The notes below the pieces were generated by a model. It ran no database searches, was not told the origin of the DNA, and was given only the letters and a program-made list of their open reading frames with translations. Below, one piece after another: positions 17,043 through 25,940 of a DNA stretch of 64,000 bases (the stretch's first letter is position 1; every line of letters begins with the position of its first letter). The position numbers were made by a program, and so were the translations under genes. Location: NCBI GenBank assembly GCA_025057015.1, contig JANWYG010000023.1:40939-104938 (forward strand). The letters are read 5' to 3'. Source of the DNA: Blastocatellia bacterium (GTDB taxonomy: Bacteria > Acidobacteriota > Blastocatellia > Chloracidobacteriales > JADJPF01).

Positions 17043-17104
17043 TAATTTACGACCTCCTTGGGAGGATTACCCTTCCTGCTCCGAATTGATCTAAAGAACT
17101 ACCC

Positions 17105-17854
17105 GTGATAAATACTCTTTTTCCCCCTATGCGAATCCGATCGCCCTTTTTGAAAATAACCTTTCTGATACTTGCACTATTTGCCTGCTACTTGGCTGTG
17201 GAAATTCTGATGCTACCTTCCTGCAATGACCTAAAGAGCAAAAATCCTGAAACCACAGCCCTAATAGAGCGACGACTCGAACAAGCTAAAGCAGAGGGGC
17301 GTACTCCAGTACGTCGACAGCAATGGGTACCGATAGAACTGATCTCTAAGCACCTACTAAGGGCCGTAATCGCTTCAGAAGACGCTCGTTTTTTTGAGCA
17401 TAACGGCTTTGACACCGAAGCTATAAAAAAAGCCATAGAGTACGATCTAAAGAAAGGGCGCTTCGCACGTGGTGCGTCTACAATAACCCAGCAACTTGCC
17501 AAAAACCTCTACCTTTCCGAGTCAAAAAACCCACTGCGCAAACTCAAAGAAGCAATCATCACGACGAGGCTAGAAGCAAACCTCAGCAAAAAGCGTATTC
17601 TAGAACTTTACCTCAACGTTATAGAATGGGGAGAAGATATATACGGAGCAGAAGCTGCCTCTAGGCACTACTTCGGTAAGCCTGCAAAGGATCTCTCGCC
17701 AGCAGAAGCTGCCTATCTGGCCGCTATGATTCCTAACCCGAGAACAGTATTCAATCCCAGCAAGTACCCCAAACGAGTCGCCCGAAGACAGAAACGAATC
17801 CTGAAACTTATGAACACCACGTCTCTACCTAGGGAATGGCAAAGCCAAAACTAG
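17105..17854 (+). CDS. mtgA: Monofunctional peptidoglycan glycosyltransferase
   Basis: 249 residues. It polymerises lipid II into glycan strands at the outer face of the inner membrane. One N-terminal helix (about 16-36) anchors the GT51 domain: IASEDARFFEHNGFD with the catalytic Glu, RGASTITQQLAKNLYLS, RKLKEAIITTRLE.....ILELYLN, and EWGEDIYGAEAASRHYFGK. There is no transpeptidase domain, so it is MtgA rather than a class A PBP. GTG 17105 is used here; ATG 17129 gives a shorter leader and is equally possible, neither having a clear Shine-Dalgarno. It is divergent from hppA. The likely partners are cell-wall enzymes such as the LD-carboxypeptidase at 59504. Confidence 0.93.
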   Translation: MINTLFPPMRIRSPFLKITFLILALFACYLAVEILMLPSCNDLKSKNPETTALIERRLEQAKAEGRTPVRRQQWVPIELISKHLLRAVIASEDARFFEHNGFDTEAIKKAIEYDLKKGRFARGASTITQQLAKNLYLSESKNPLRKLKEAIITTRLEANLSKKRILELYLNVIEWGEDIYGAEAASRHYFGKPAKDLSPAEAAYLAAMIPNPRTVFNPSKYPKRVARRQKRILKLMNTTSLPREWQSQN

Positions 17855-17859
17855 GCAAT

Positions 17860-18115
17860 AGCAAAAAAAGAGGCGTCGTAGGTGTGGGAGGTAAACCTGC
17901 AACGCCCCAACCAAGCAGTGATTACTGTCCTCACTTTACAGCAACCACTTGAGAGACTAGCGTATGTCACTAGAGCTCTTGCCCCCAACCATACTCCCAG
18001 CACAGAGCGTGCCACAATCCCTAAAAAACTCCCTATACGCTACATGCTATCCTAACTGGCTCCCCTACCAACTAGAACAAAGTGCCTTAGAACCCTCTCT
18101 GTGTATTTCTCAGGG
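17860..18115 (-). ncRNA. Candidate structured RNA, family unknown
   Basis: The minus strand of this gap ends in a clear intrinsic terminator but has no protein gene to serve. Upstream of the terminator the transcript can form TAGCGTAT paired with ATACGCTA (8 bp, complements around 18034-18041 and 17960-17967) enclosing a smaller hairpin GCAC-GCTCT-GTGC, and a further AGTGA/TCACT hairpin nearer the 3' end. A TAATAT (complement of 18117-18122) could be the -10. I found no signature of RNase P, tmRNA or SRP RNA; a 6S-like RNA is possible but not shown. The alternative is that the terminator ends antisense read-through from 20181. Confidence 0.4.
17863..17906 (-). terminator. Strong minus-strand intrinsic terminator
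   Basis: GGCGT (17872-17876) and GTAGGT (17878-17883) pair with ACCTGC (17895-17900) and ACGCC (17902-17906), a stem of 11 pairs with one mismatch and one G-U. On the minus strand it is followed by TC and seven T (complement of 17863-17869). On the plus strand no T-run follows, so the direction is clear. It lies 8 bases past the mtgA stop codon, on the opposite strand. Confidence 0.75.
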
Positions 18116-18222
18116 AAAATATTACACGGTTATGTAAAAACTACTCTAAAGCCAAGCTAAAGCAACCAACCCAGCTCTCTGATCGATAATTTGGATAGCC
18201 CTTGAATTTACGGAAGTAGCCA

Positions 18223-20175
18223 ATGAAAGTAACGAATGATGCTTCTACACAAATCACTGAGTTGTCAATTCAGCAGCCCAATACGCCGCCTCAGCAGCCA
18301 GAAGAGGGTAGCCCCCTTGAAATAGCAGTAGAAAATGACCCTACTGAGCCACTAGCAGGTGATAGCATCACAGGTGAAAACAAGATCTATACCGACTTCA
18401 TCCGCACACAACTAACTGATGTTCCAAGCAGTACTAATGCGTCCAACGAGGCCATAGCTAGTACTTCCAGCCTGGCCCCTGAGCAAAGTACAGAACAAGC
18501 CTCTTCTGCATCGCAATCTTATGTTGCTACACTCTCGTCAGCTTCGGCTCAAGCTACTGTTTTCTATGCTCAAGAAACAGCGTTACTACGGTCTAACCTC
18601 CGTAAAGAAGAAGAGTTTGCTGCAGCAAATCGCGCTGCAGAAGCAGCACTTGCTAATGCTAACCGAGTTGAAGAGCAGACGTTACGCGAACGTCACCTGC
18701 AGGAGCAAGCAGAGCTGGCTGCTCTGAATCGCGCTGCTGAAGAAGAGCTACGCCGTAGGGACGCGGCAGCTGCCGAAGCCCTCAGAGCGGAAAATCTGCG
18801 TAAAGAAGTAGAACTTGCAAAGCGACACGAAGAAGAGCTACGCCAGCTAATCGAGCGCAACGCTCAAGAGGAACGTAACCTTGCACAAACGCACAGAGCG
18901 CAAGAAAAAGCTTTAGAAAGAGCACACCTGGCAGCAGAAGAAGCTTTGCGTGCTAAGAATGCTAGAGATGAAGACGCATTTATAGCTGCAAATGCCGCTA
19001 AACGCCAAGCCAACATCGAGCGTAATTACCACCTAGAAAGGGAGTTCGCCTTGGCTAACCGTAATGCCGAAGCAGAACTTGCCGCCGCTAATGCCGCCCG
19101 ACGCGAAGCACTTCATAAGCAACATCTGGCAGAAGAAGCTGCCTTTGCAGCTAAAAACCGTGCTGCAGAAGAAGCTGAACCCGATCCAGAAAAACGTGCT
19201 GCTCTTGCCGCAGCTAACCGTGCTGCAGAAGAAGAACTTGCAAGAACAAACCGTGCCCGCGAAGCCGAGGTAGCGGCTGCGGATGCTCGGGCAGAAGAAA
19301 CCTTCCGAGCAGAAAATCTCCGCCGAGAAGCAGAGCTCGCAAAAACGCATCGCGCAGCAGAAGCCGCTGAACTAGCAGCCGATCGAGCAGCCGAAGCAGA
19401 GCTCGTAGCAACAAACCGTTCTGCCTTAGAACATCTCTCAGCAGCTAATAAGGCATCTCAAGAAGCGTTAAAGCAATCTAACGCCGCTGCGCAAGCAAAA
19501 CTAGCAGAAGCCAACCGCAAGGCTGAAGCACTCCTTCAAAGTATACAGCAAAATCAGAAGCAAGTTCTTGCAGACGCTAATCGCAAGCTAGAAGAGCAGT
19601 TCGAAGCAGCAAGTAAAGCCCGCCAACGCGAGCTTGCTAGCCGCAATCAAACTGCTGAAGCCGAGCTTGCTACACGACACTCAGCCGAAGAACAACGCCT
19701 ACGAGAACAAAACCGCGCTGAAGAAGCTGCCCTTGCAGCAAACAATGCCGCTGCCGAAAGACAACTACGTCTAAAGCACCGCAACCAAGAAGCAGTACTA
19801 CGACAGTATCACAGTGCGCTAATACAACTTGCCAAACTGATAGACAATATGCGGTCTAGCGAAAAACAGAAGCTAGAAGAAAGCAGTGCCGAAAGACTCA
19901 GAGCAGAAAGTAATAGTCTGCGAGAAAAGATGTTAAAAGACTTGCAACTACAACTGCAGAAGCTTGGTAGTACGGCAGCAGCTGAGTCTCCAGAAATTGC
20001 GAATCTAGCAGAGCTCACAGAAAAAGCTCTTCAAAAACTCCTTAATGGCACGCGCCAACAGCGCGAAAGATTAGCCGAAGCCATCCTCAAGCTCAAGTCT
20101 ACTTTCGACGATATCCAGGTACACGAAAGGCAAAGTTTAGCGGCAGCATTTATGAAATTCGTAGAAGCGAATTGA
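18223..20175 (+). CDS. Hendecad-repeat (11-residue) coiled-coil/LEA-like protein
   Basis: 650 residues, not a family I can name. Residues 1-120 are polar and disordered (Pro, Ser, Thr, Gln). From 124 to 528 the protein is built of consecutive 11-residue units close to ANRAAEEELAA, about 17 in unbroken register to 310, one irregular 20-residue unit with PDP (311-330), then about 18 more. The last 120 residues are a more ordinary charged helix. There is no signal peptide or membrane helix, so it is probably cytoplasmic. Eleven-residue periodicity is known from right-handed coiled coils, group 3 LEA desiccation proteins and synuclein-like lipid-binding helices. It stands alone between mtgA and the convergent methyltransferase gene (5-base gap). 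Confidence 0.8.
   Translation: MKVTNDASTQITELSIQQPNTPPQQPEEGSPLEIAVENDPTEPLAGDSITGENKIYTDFIRTQLTDVPSSTNASNEAIASTSSLAPEQSTEQASSASQSYVATLSSASAQATVFYAQETALLRSNLRKEEEFAAANRAAEAALANANRVEEQTLRERHLQEQAELAALNRAAEEELRRRDAAAAEALRAENLRKEVELAKRHEEELRQLIERNAQEERNLAQTHRAQEKALERAHLAAEEALRAKNARDEDAFIAANAAKRQANIERNYHLEREFALANRNAEAELAAANAARREALHKQHLAEEAAFAAKNRAAEEAEPDPEKRAALAAANRAAEEELARTNRAREAEVAAADARAEETFRAENLRREAELAKTHRAAEAAELAADRAAEAELVATNRSALEHLSAANKASQEALKQSNAAAQAKLAEANRKAEALLQSIQQNQKQVLADANRKLEEQFEAASKARQRELASRNQTAEAELATRHSAEEQRLREQNRAEEAALAANNAAAERQLRLKHRNQEAVLRQYHSALIQLAKLIDNMRSSEKQKLEESSAERLRAESNSLREKMLKDLQLQLQKLGSTAAAESPEIANLAELTEKALQKLLNGTRQQRERLAEAILKLKSTFDDIQVHERQSLAAAFMKFVEAN
18592..19806 (+). 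repeat. Tandem 33-base coding repeat (about 35 units)
   Basis: The DNA behind the 11-residue units: recurrent gcaaaccgtgctgcagaaga-like segments every 33 bases. The units are diverged at DNA level but kept in codon register; one unit (19153-19212) is lengthened to 60 bases. It is coding and not a CRISPR array, since there are no identical repeats separated by unique spacers. Confidence 0.85.
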
Positions 20176-20180
20176 TCCCA

Positions 20181-22025
20181 CTACTTTTCCAGTGCCGATA
20201 ATACTTCCAGCGCATAGGAGACTTTCCCAAACGGGGCGCTAACTTGCACTCCTTGTATCATCGGCCGAGCCTTCATAAGCAGCTCGCGAGCTATCAACAA
20301 GCCCTCCTGCCGAGCAGCTTCCTGCGTATCAGCACTTTTCATCCTACTAAGTATCTCCTGGGGAATGCTTATACCAGGTACTTCGTTGTTAAGAAATTCA
20401 GCATTTCTATAGGATACCAGCGGCCAAATACCGGCAATTATCGGTATCCTACAGTGCTCTATACGTTTGAGAAAACGTTCGAGCTGTCTTATATCAAAAA
20501 TCGGCTGTGTTACGGCAAACTGTGCGCCAGCATCAACCTTCCACTCAAAACGTCGGATTTCATAGTCCAGGTCTACAGCGCAAGGATTAACCCCCACACC
20601 GATAAAAAATGCTGTCGGCTTGCCTATAGAATTACCACCAAGGTCAGTACCGTTGTTTAATCCATAGACCATATTTGTAAGTCCTATAGAGTCTACGTCG
20701 AAGACTGCAGTAGCATCTGGGTAAGGCCCCATCTTAGGCGGATCACCCGTTATGATGAGCAGGTTTCTTATACCAAGCGCAGCAGCACCAAGTAGATCAG
20801 ACATCATCCCTAGTAGATTTCGATCCCGACAACAGTAATGCACCACAGGTTCTATTCCCGGCACATCACGCATTATCAGTACAGCAGTGCTCATTGCACT
20901 CATTCGGCTCTGAGCGCGAGGTCCGTCAGGAATGTTTACAGCATCAACGCCGGCACTACGTAAGAGCTTGACGCTTTCTAGCATAGCCGTAGGATCGCAT
21001 CCCCGCGGGGGAACTATCTCGACAGAGGTGACAAACTCGCCACAAACTATCTTACGAGCAAGCTCAGAACGCTTCTCCGTAGGAACAACCTGTGCCTGCT
21101 GCAGCATAGAAACCGGTTGCACACTCTTGGCCACTCTTATCACCGAAGCTGGCGAACTTGCTTTAACAGCACTGGCTATCTGCCTGATATGCTCAGGAGT
21201 CGTCCCACAACAACCACCAACAAACTTGACCCCAACTTGTATCAGCCTACGGGCATACTTAGCCATATACTCTGGTGAGCACATATACAGCTTTCGCCCG
21301 TCTATCTCCCTCGGCAGGCCAGCATTAGGCTGTGCCGAAAGTCGCTTGCTGGTGATAGATGCCATCACCTGGATCGCCTCGAAAGTATCCTTAGGCCCGA
21401 CACTGCAGTTGATGCCTATCACATCAGCACCCCACTGATCTAGTTGCGCAGTAAAAGTTTCCGGCGCAGTTCCAAAAGACGTCTTGCCAAAAGACTGTAT
21501 AGTCATCTGAGCTATAACCGGCAGATCGGAAAGCTCACGCACTGCCAACAATGCTTGTCGAATCTCGCTCAAATCGCTAAACGTTTCCAAAATAAAACAA
21601 TCGACACCACCTTCGAGTAATCCCCTGACCTGTAACTTAAAATACTCCTTTGCCTCCTCACGCGAGGTTGGCCCGTAAGGTTCTATCCTGATCCCAAGCG
21701 GACCTATAGAGCCAGCAACACACACTCGCTCACCAGCAGCCTCTCTAGCTAGCTGCGCCGCTGCTCGGTTGATCTCTATTACCTTCTCAGCCAGTCCATG
21801 CTTTGCCAACTTTACCGGATTTGCCCCAAAAGAATTAGTTTCTATGATTTCCGCTCCGGCCTTGACATAGTCTCTGTGCACATCCAGCACGAGTTTGGGA
21901 TCCGACAGGTTCAACTCATCAAAGCAGCGGTTTATATAGACACCCTTTTGATAGAGCATCGTACCCATGGCACCGTCAAAGACATGCGCTCTTTCGTCTA
22001 GTATCAACCGCCTAAAATCTGGCAT
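20181..22025 (-). CDS. Bifunctional homocysteine S-methyltransferase / 5,10-methylenetetrahydrofolate reductase
   Basis: 614 residues. The N-terminal domain (about 1-290) is a Zn-dependent homocysteine methyltransferase: FDGAMGTMLY, then the three zinc cysteines Cys207 (GINCSVGP), Cys272 and Cys273 (GGCCGTTPEH). The C-terminal domain (about 325-612) is a MetF-type flavin TIM barrel starting SVEIVPPRGCDP, with NLLIITGDPPKMG and TQPIFD. The fusion is known in Bacillus YitJ and in many acidobacteria; it would make methyl-THF and also methylate homocysteine, often from S-methylmethionine. There is no cobalamin-binding domain. It follows proS with an 8-base gap, so they share a transcript. No SAM or cobalamin riboswitch was seen. 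Confidence 0.92.
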   Translation of the reverse strand: MPDFRRLILDERAHVFDGAMGTMLYQKGVYINRCFDELNLSDPKLVLDVHRDYVKAGAEIIETNSFGANPVKLAKHGLAEKVIEINRAAAQLAREAAGERVCVAGSIGPLGIRIEPYGPTSREEAKEYFKLQVRGLLEGGVDCFILETFSDLSEIRQALLAVRELSDLPVIAQMTIQSFGKTSFGTAPETFTAQLDQWGADVIGINCSVGPKDTFEAIQVMASITSKRLSAQPNAGLPREIDGRKLYMCSPEYMAKYARRLIQVGVKFVGGCCGTTPEHIRQIASAVKASSPASVIRVAKSVQPVSMLQQAQVVPTEKRSELARKIVCGEFVTSVEIVPPRGCDPTAMLESVKLLRSAGVDAVNIPDGPRAQSRMSAMSTAVLIMRDVPGIEPVVHYCCRDRNLLGMMSDLLGAAALGIRNLLIITGDPPKMGPYPDATAVFDVDSIGLTNMVYGLNNGTDLGGNSIGKPTAFFIGVGVNPCAVDLDYEIRRFEWKVDAGAQFAVTQPIFDIRQLERFLKRIEHCRIPIIAGIWPLVSYRNAEFLNNEVPGISIPQEILSRMKSADTQEAARQEGLLIARELLMKARPMIQGVQVSAPFGKVSYALEVLSALEK

Positions 22026-22033
22026 AACAGCCC

Positions 22034-23758
22034 TTAGTTTGTACTTCGTTCATAGGCAGCAGCAAGGCTAAGCCGCACCTGCCGAACTGCTACGTCAAGA
22101 TCAAGCTCGGTCGAACTACGGGTCTTACGTTCAAACAGTTCAACCTTACCATCCTTCAACTTCTTGCCTATAGTCAGTCTAAAAGGTATGCCTATAAGAT
22201 CAGCATCTTTGAACTTCACTCCTGGTCGTTCGTCCCTATCATCCAACAAAACATCCACACCAGTCGCACTCAGCTCCTTGTACAGGTTTACAGCAGCTTC
22301 CTGTTGCATAGGTTCAGCAAAGTTTGCTGGTGTAATCACTACTTCAAACGGAGCGATGGAAACAGGCCAACAAATACCATCCTCATCGTTATAAAGTTCC
22401 ACGGCAGACGCCATAATCCTTCCCACACCTATACCATAGCTGCCCATCACTATAGGAACTTCCTTACCTTCCGCAGTAAGTACCGTAGCTCCCATCGACT
22501 CGCTGTAGCGAGTACCTAGCTTAAATATATGCCCTACTTCTATAGCCTTGCTCACGTTCAAAGCAGCATTACACTGCAGACACCTTTCACCAGAGGCGAC
22601 ATTACGCAGATCTGCCCACTTCGTAACCTTTATGTCACGCTCTACGTCTACTCCTCGCAAGTGAAAGTCGTCTCTATTTGCTCCAGTAGTCATATTCCTG
22701 CGACCATAGATAGCATAGTCGGCTATGACGGGCAGGTGATCTACTCCAACAGCCCCAAGTGAGCCAGGGAAAGCCCCAAGCAGCGATTTTATCTCTTCCG
22801 GATGAGCAGGCCTTAAGCTCTTGGCAGCAGTAGCATCTGTAAGCTTCGTCTCGTTCAGCTGATGATCCCCTCTAAGCAGCACTATATGTGGCCTGTTGTC
22901 TAACATGTAGACCAACGTCTTTATCTGCCTATCTGCCGAGGCTCCCCCGGGAAAAGTCGTCAGATCCTCTATCGTCCGCACTCCAGGAGTAGGAAATTCT
23001 TCAGGAGCAGCAGGACCGGACTCGTCTACAATATCTGCTAACCGCGACGTAGCTTTCTCTATGTTTGCTGCATATCCACACGAAGCACAGAACACCACCC
23101 AATCCTCGCCGGCATCCGATATCACCATAAACTCGCTCGATTGACTACCACCCATCGCTCCTGATGACGCCTCTACCACTAGGTACTTCAAACCACATCT
23201 ATCATAAATTCTGCAGTAAGCCTCTCTATGAGCCTCAAAAGCCTTGTCTAATCCCTCCCAATCGACATCAAACGAATATGAGTCTTTCATTATGAATTCT
23301 CGTACTCTTAGAATACCCGACTTAGGACGGGCTTCATCTCGAAATTTGGTCTGTATCTGATACCAGATCTGCGGTAGCTGCTTGTAAGAGCGTATTTCGT
23401 CTCTAGCTATAGCTGTAAAAACCTCTTCGTGAGTCATACCAAGACAGAGATCAGCGCCTTTGCGATCCTTCAGCCGAAACATGTTCTCACCCATTACTTC
23501 CCAACGACCAGACTCTTTCCAAACTTCTGCAGGATTGAGCGCCGGAAGTAAGAATTCTTGTGCTCCTATTCGGTTCATCTCTTCACGTATGATGTCCGTG
23601 ATTTTCAGTAGTACGCGTTGCGCAAGAGGAAGATATGAGTACACCCCGGCTGTAAGCTGGCGTATATAACCTGCACGCAAAAGCAATCTATGGCTTGTAG
23701 CTTCTGCCGTAGCCGGATTCTCTCTTAAAGTAGGAATAAATATTCTAGACCATCGCAT
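22034..23758 (-). CDS. proS: Prolyl-tRNA synthetase, bacterial type
   Basis: 574 residues from ATG 23758. Class II synthetase charging tRNA-Pro. Seen: [23 protein letters not shown] at the start, motif 2 ([21 protein letters not shown]), the editing insertion between motifs 2 and 3 (about 230-385), motif 3 ([13 protein letters not shown]) and the anticodon domain. This is the long bacterial form with the insertion that deacylates Ala-tRNA-Pro. The frame opens at ATG 23773, but ATG 23758 is preceded by AAAGGG at good spacing and matches the usual MRWS start. It leads the two-gene unit with the methyltransferase/MTHFR fusion. Confidence 0.95.
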   Translation of the reverse strand: MRWSRIFIPTLRENPATAEATSHRLLLRAGYIRQLTAGVYSYLPLAQRVLLKITDIIREEMNRIGAQEFLLPALNPAEVWKESGRWEVMGENMFRLKDRKGADLCLGMTHEEVFTAIARDEIRSYKQLPQIWYQIQTKFRDEARPKSGILRVREFIMKDSYSFDVDWEGLDKAFEAHREAYCRIYDRCGLKYLVVEASSGAMGGSQSSEFMVISDAGEDWVVFCASCGYAANIEKATSRLADIVDESGPAAPEEFPTPGVRTIEDLTTFPGGASADRQIKTLVYMLDNRPHIVLLRGDHQLNETKLTDATAAKSLRPAHPEEIKSLLGAFPGSLGAVGVDHLPVIADYAIYGRRNMTTGANRDDFHLRGVDVERDIKVTKWADLRNVASGERCLQCNAALNVSKAIEVGHIFKLGTRYSESMGATVLTAEGKEVPIVMGSYGIGVGRIMASAVELYNDEDGICWPVSIAPFEVVITPANFAEPMQQEAAVNLYKELSATGVDVLLDDRDERPGVKFKDADLIGIPFRLTIGKKLKDGKVELFERKTRSSTELDLDVAVRQVRLSLAAAYERSTN

Positions 23759-23780
23759 AACTTGCCCTTTCAAACTGAAG

Positions 23781-23810
23781 ATGATGCCGAGCTTCAGGTC
23801 AGATTGTCAA
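23781..23810 (-). promoter_or_regulatory. Putative sigma70-type promoter of proS
   Basis: On the minus strand a perfect TTGACA (complement of 23805-23810), an 18-base spacer and CATCAT (complement of 23781-23786). Transcription would start near 23774, leaving a 16-base leader with AAAGGG before ATG 23758. The -10 is imperfect. Confidence 0.4.
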
Positions 23811-23912
23811 GCTTTTCACTACCCTCCCTAGCAATTGAGCACAACTGAAAACCTTTTTCGTCGATAATCAAAATAGACATTGAACACGAATCTTAAACCC
23901 CCCGGAGGGAAC

Positions 23913-25934
23913 ATGGTAAGGCCGGTAAGTGGCAATTCTAGCAGCATCTCAAGTAATACTACAAACTCGTATACTGTAAGAGCCGGTGATACGCTCTCAC
24001 ATATAGCGCAACGTGCTGGAGTCAGTTTAAACGATCTCATAAGAGCTAATCCTCAAATAAAAAACCCCAATCTCATTCATCCTGGACAACAGATAAATAT
24101 TCCAGCAAGAGCAACCGGCTCGTTATCAGGCATTCCAGTAAGCCGCGGTACATCTCCGACGGAACGTCCAGTAACAACAGCTCCTTCTTCGAACCCACCT
24201 CAACCAGTCTCTACTAGATCGCTCACCTACGACGGCACACGTCCTGCTCCTGGAACAACTAACACACGTGCTTGGGAGCCCATAAATGCTCCGCTTACTA
24301 ATGATCCTTCGCAACGTAGTGCAGCTAACTATGCAAACGTTATCAACCAGTTTGCCGTGGCTAATAACCCGCGCTATACACCCCGCAATGGTAACACTTA
24401 CTGCAACATATTCTTGTGGGACGTAACGCGAGCAATGAGGGCCGAAATTCCTCACTGGGTAGATAGAAACGGAAATCCGACCGGCGTGGGACAAGGCCGC
24501 GAACTAAACGCAAATGCCACACACCGCTGGATGCATGAGCACGGCGCGAGGTTTGGTTGGCGTCAAGTTAGTGCCGAAGAAGCACAGCGTTTAGCGAATC
24601 AAGGCTTCCCGACTGTGTTTACTTGGGAAAACCGGGGCGGCATCGGGCACGTCGGCGTAGTTCGTCCGGGCAATTTCGATAGCCGCCTAGGCCCTGCCAT
24701 CGCTCAAGCAGGCGCTAGAAACACCAACAACGCGCATGTTGGAAATATTTTTCCCGGTGGCTACAGGGTACCTACGTATTGGGTCAACGACCGTGGTACC
24801 TCTGTAGGAAGCTCACAGCCTGCTCCGACACCTAGACCAGCTCCATCACCAACACCGGGAGGCTCTACCAGCCCCGGAACTACCCGCAGCATACCTCAAA
24901 GCAACCTCTCGTACGGCGATAACAACGTAGACGTAAAGAGGTTGCAAGACAGACTAGTAGAGCTAGGCTACATGACGCGCGAGCAGGTAAATACGGGTTA
25001 CGGCAACTTCGGCCCGAGGACGCTTGACGCTGTAAAACGTTTCCAGCGCAACCACGGCATACCACCGACCGGTAACTTCGGCCCGCTTACGAGAGCTGCT
25101 ATGGAACGGGCTCTTTCAAGAAGCAGCTCAGCTAATGCCCGTCCCGTACCACAGAGTGATTTGCGCTACGGCGACAACAATGCAGACGTAAAGAAGCTGC
25201 AAGACAGACTAGTAGAGCTAGGTTACATGACGCGCGAGCAGGTAAATACGGGTTACGGCAATTTCGGCCCGAGGACGCTTGACGCTGTGAAACGTTTCCA
25301 GCGCGACCATGGCATACCACCGACCGGCAACTTCGGCCCGCTTACGAGAGCTGCTATGGAGCGCGCCATAGCAGGCGGTGCTACCCGTCCATCCCAACCT
25401 TCTACACCTCCTACACCCCGGCCTCCTGTCAACAATACTCCGCCTACAACTCCAGTAGGTAACATCCCTAGGACAGGAAATGCATTTATAGACTCGATAG
25501 CTGATGATGCAATACGTAGCCAACGCGCTACAGGTGTACCGGCCTCGGTTACGATAGCCCAAGCAATTCTTGAAAGTGGCTGGGGGCAGTCAAGCCTCTC
25601 GCGTCAAGCTCACAACTACTTCGGCATCAAAGGTGAAGGGCCGGCAGGCCATGTCGTCATGCCAACGCGAGAGTATCTAAACGGTCAATGGGTAACTGTT
25701 AATGCCAAGTTCCGCAAGTATAACAGTCCTGCTGAGTCTTTTATCGACCATGGCCGATTCTTTATAGAAAACAGCAGATATCGTACTGCTATGCAACATA
25801 CTAACGATGCTATACGCTTTGCTCGCGAGATACACCGTGCCGGTTATGCCACTGATCCAGCCTACTCCGATAAGCTAATAAGTATCATCAACAGATACAA
25901 TTTGACGCAATTTGACGCGATTGCACGCCGTTAA
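23913..25934 (+). CDS. LysM / Cys-His domain / double peptidoglycan-binding / glucosaminidase protein
   Basis: 673 residues from ATG 23913, which has GGAGGG five bases upstream; the open TTG at 23880 lies before that site. Domains: LysM (about 20-65, YTVRAGDTLSHIAQRAGV), a Pro/Thr linker, an unnamed domain with TYCNIFLWDV and GHVGVVRPG that may be a Cys/His amidase of the CHAP/NlpC type (about 135-295), two nearly identical peptidoglycan-binding domains (about 330-405 and 415-490), a second Pro linker and a FlgJ-like N-acetylglucosaminidase (about 525-670; AQAILESGWGQSSLS..HNYFGIKG). It should cut murein glycan strands and probably peptides. No signal peptide or membrane helix is visible, which is odd for a cell-wall enzyme. 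Confidence 0.85.
   Translation: MVRPVSGNSSSISSNTTNSYTVRAGDTLSHIAQRAGVSLNDLIRANPQIKNPNLIHPGQQINIPARATGSLSGIPVSRGTSPTERPVTTAPSSNPPQPVSTRSLTYDGTRPAPGTTNTRAWEPINAPLTNDPSQRSAANYANVINQFAVANNPRYTPRNGNTYCNIFLWDVTRAMRAEIPHWVDRNGNPTGVGQGRELNANATHRWMHEHGARFGWRQVSAEEAQRLANQGFPTVFTWENRGGIGHVGVVRPGNFDSRLGPAIAQAGARNTNNAHVGNIFPGGYRVPTYWVNDRGTSVGSSQPAPTPRPAPSPTPGGSTSPGTTRSIPQSNLSYGDNNVDVKRLQDRLVELGYMTREQVNTGYGNFGPRTLDAVKRFQRNHGIPPTGNFGPLTRAAMERALSRSSSANARPVPQSDLRYGDNNADVKKLQDRLVELGYMTREQVNTGYGNFGPRTLDAVKRFQRDHGIPPTGNFGPLTRAAMERAIAGGATRPSQPSTPPTPRPPVNNTPPTTPVGNIPRTGNAFIDSIADDAIRSQRATGVPASVTIAQAILESGWGQSSLSRQAHNYFGIKGEGPAGHVVMPTREYLNGQWVTVNAKFRKYNSPAESFIDHGRFFIENSRYRTAMQHTNDAIRFAREIHRAGYATDPAYSDKLISIINRYNLTQFDAIARR
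24912..25112 (+). repeat. Peptidoglycan-binding domain repeat, copy 1
   Basis: 201 bases repeated at 25167-25367 with an offset of exactly 255 bases. About 14 differences by eye, most at third codon positions, so roughly 93 percent identical. This suggests a fairly recent duplication or ongoing gene conversion under selection for the protein. Confidence 0.9.
25167..25367 (+). repeat. Peptidoglycan-binding domain repeat, copy 2
   Basis: Second copy of the 201-base unit at 24912-25112. The protein copies share a 39-residue core around YMTREQVNTGYGNFGPRTLD that is identical apart from a few residues at its edges. Confidence 0.9.
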
Positions 25935-25940
25935 TCTCCT

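Larger units (their letters stand above)
17855..18222. other. 368-base gap with no protein gene: terminator and RNA candidate
   Basis: No open frame of note on either strand. It contains the minus-strand terminator (17863-17906) and the candidate minus-strand RNA described separately. On the plus strand the rightmost 40 bases hold a GATAAT (18184-18189) and GGAAG before ATG 18223, which may serve the downstream gene. Confidence 0.6.

Noticed and set aside
19033..19414. Antisense open frames inside the hendecad gene
   Set aside because: They arise from the repeated coding sequence read backwards and give Phe/Cys-rich or Leu-rich proteins without any plausible fold.
18592..19806. CRISPR-like periodic repeats
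   Set aside because: The period is 33 bases without unique spacers and the sequence keeps a coding frame throughout.
23775..23797. CTGAAG/CTTCAG hairpin before proS as a T-box or other riboswitch
   Set aside because: The leader is too short for a T-box, no T-box sequence or terminator is seen, and the putative -10 overlaps it.
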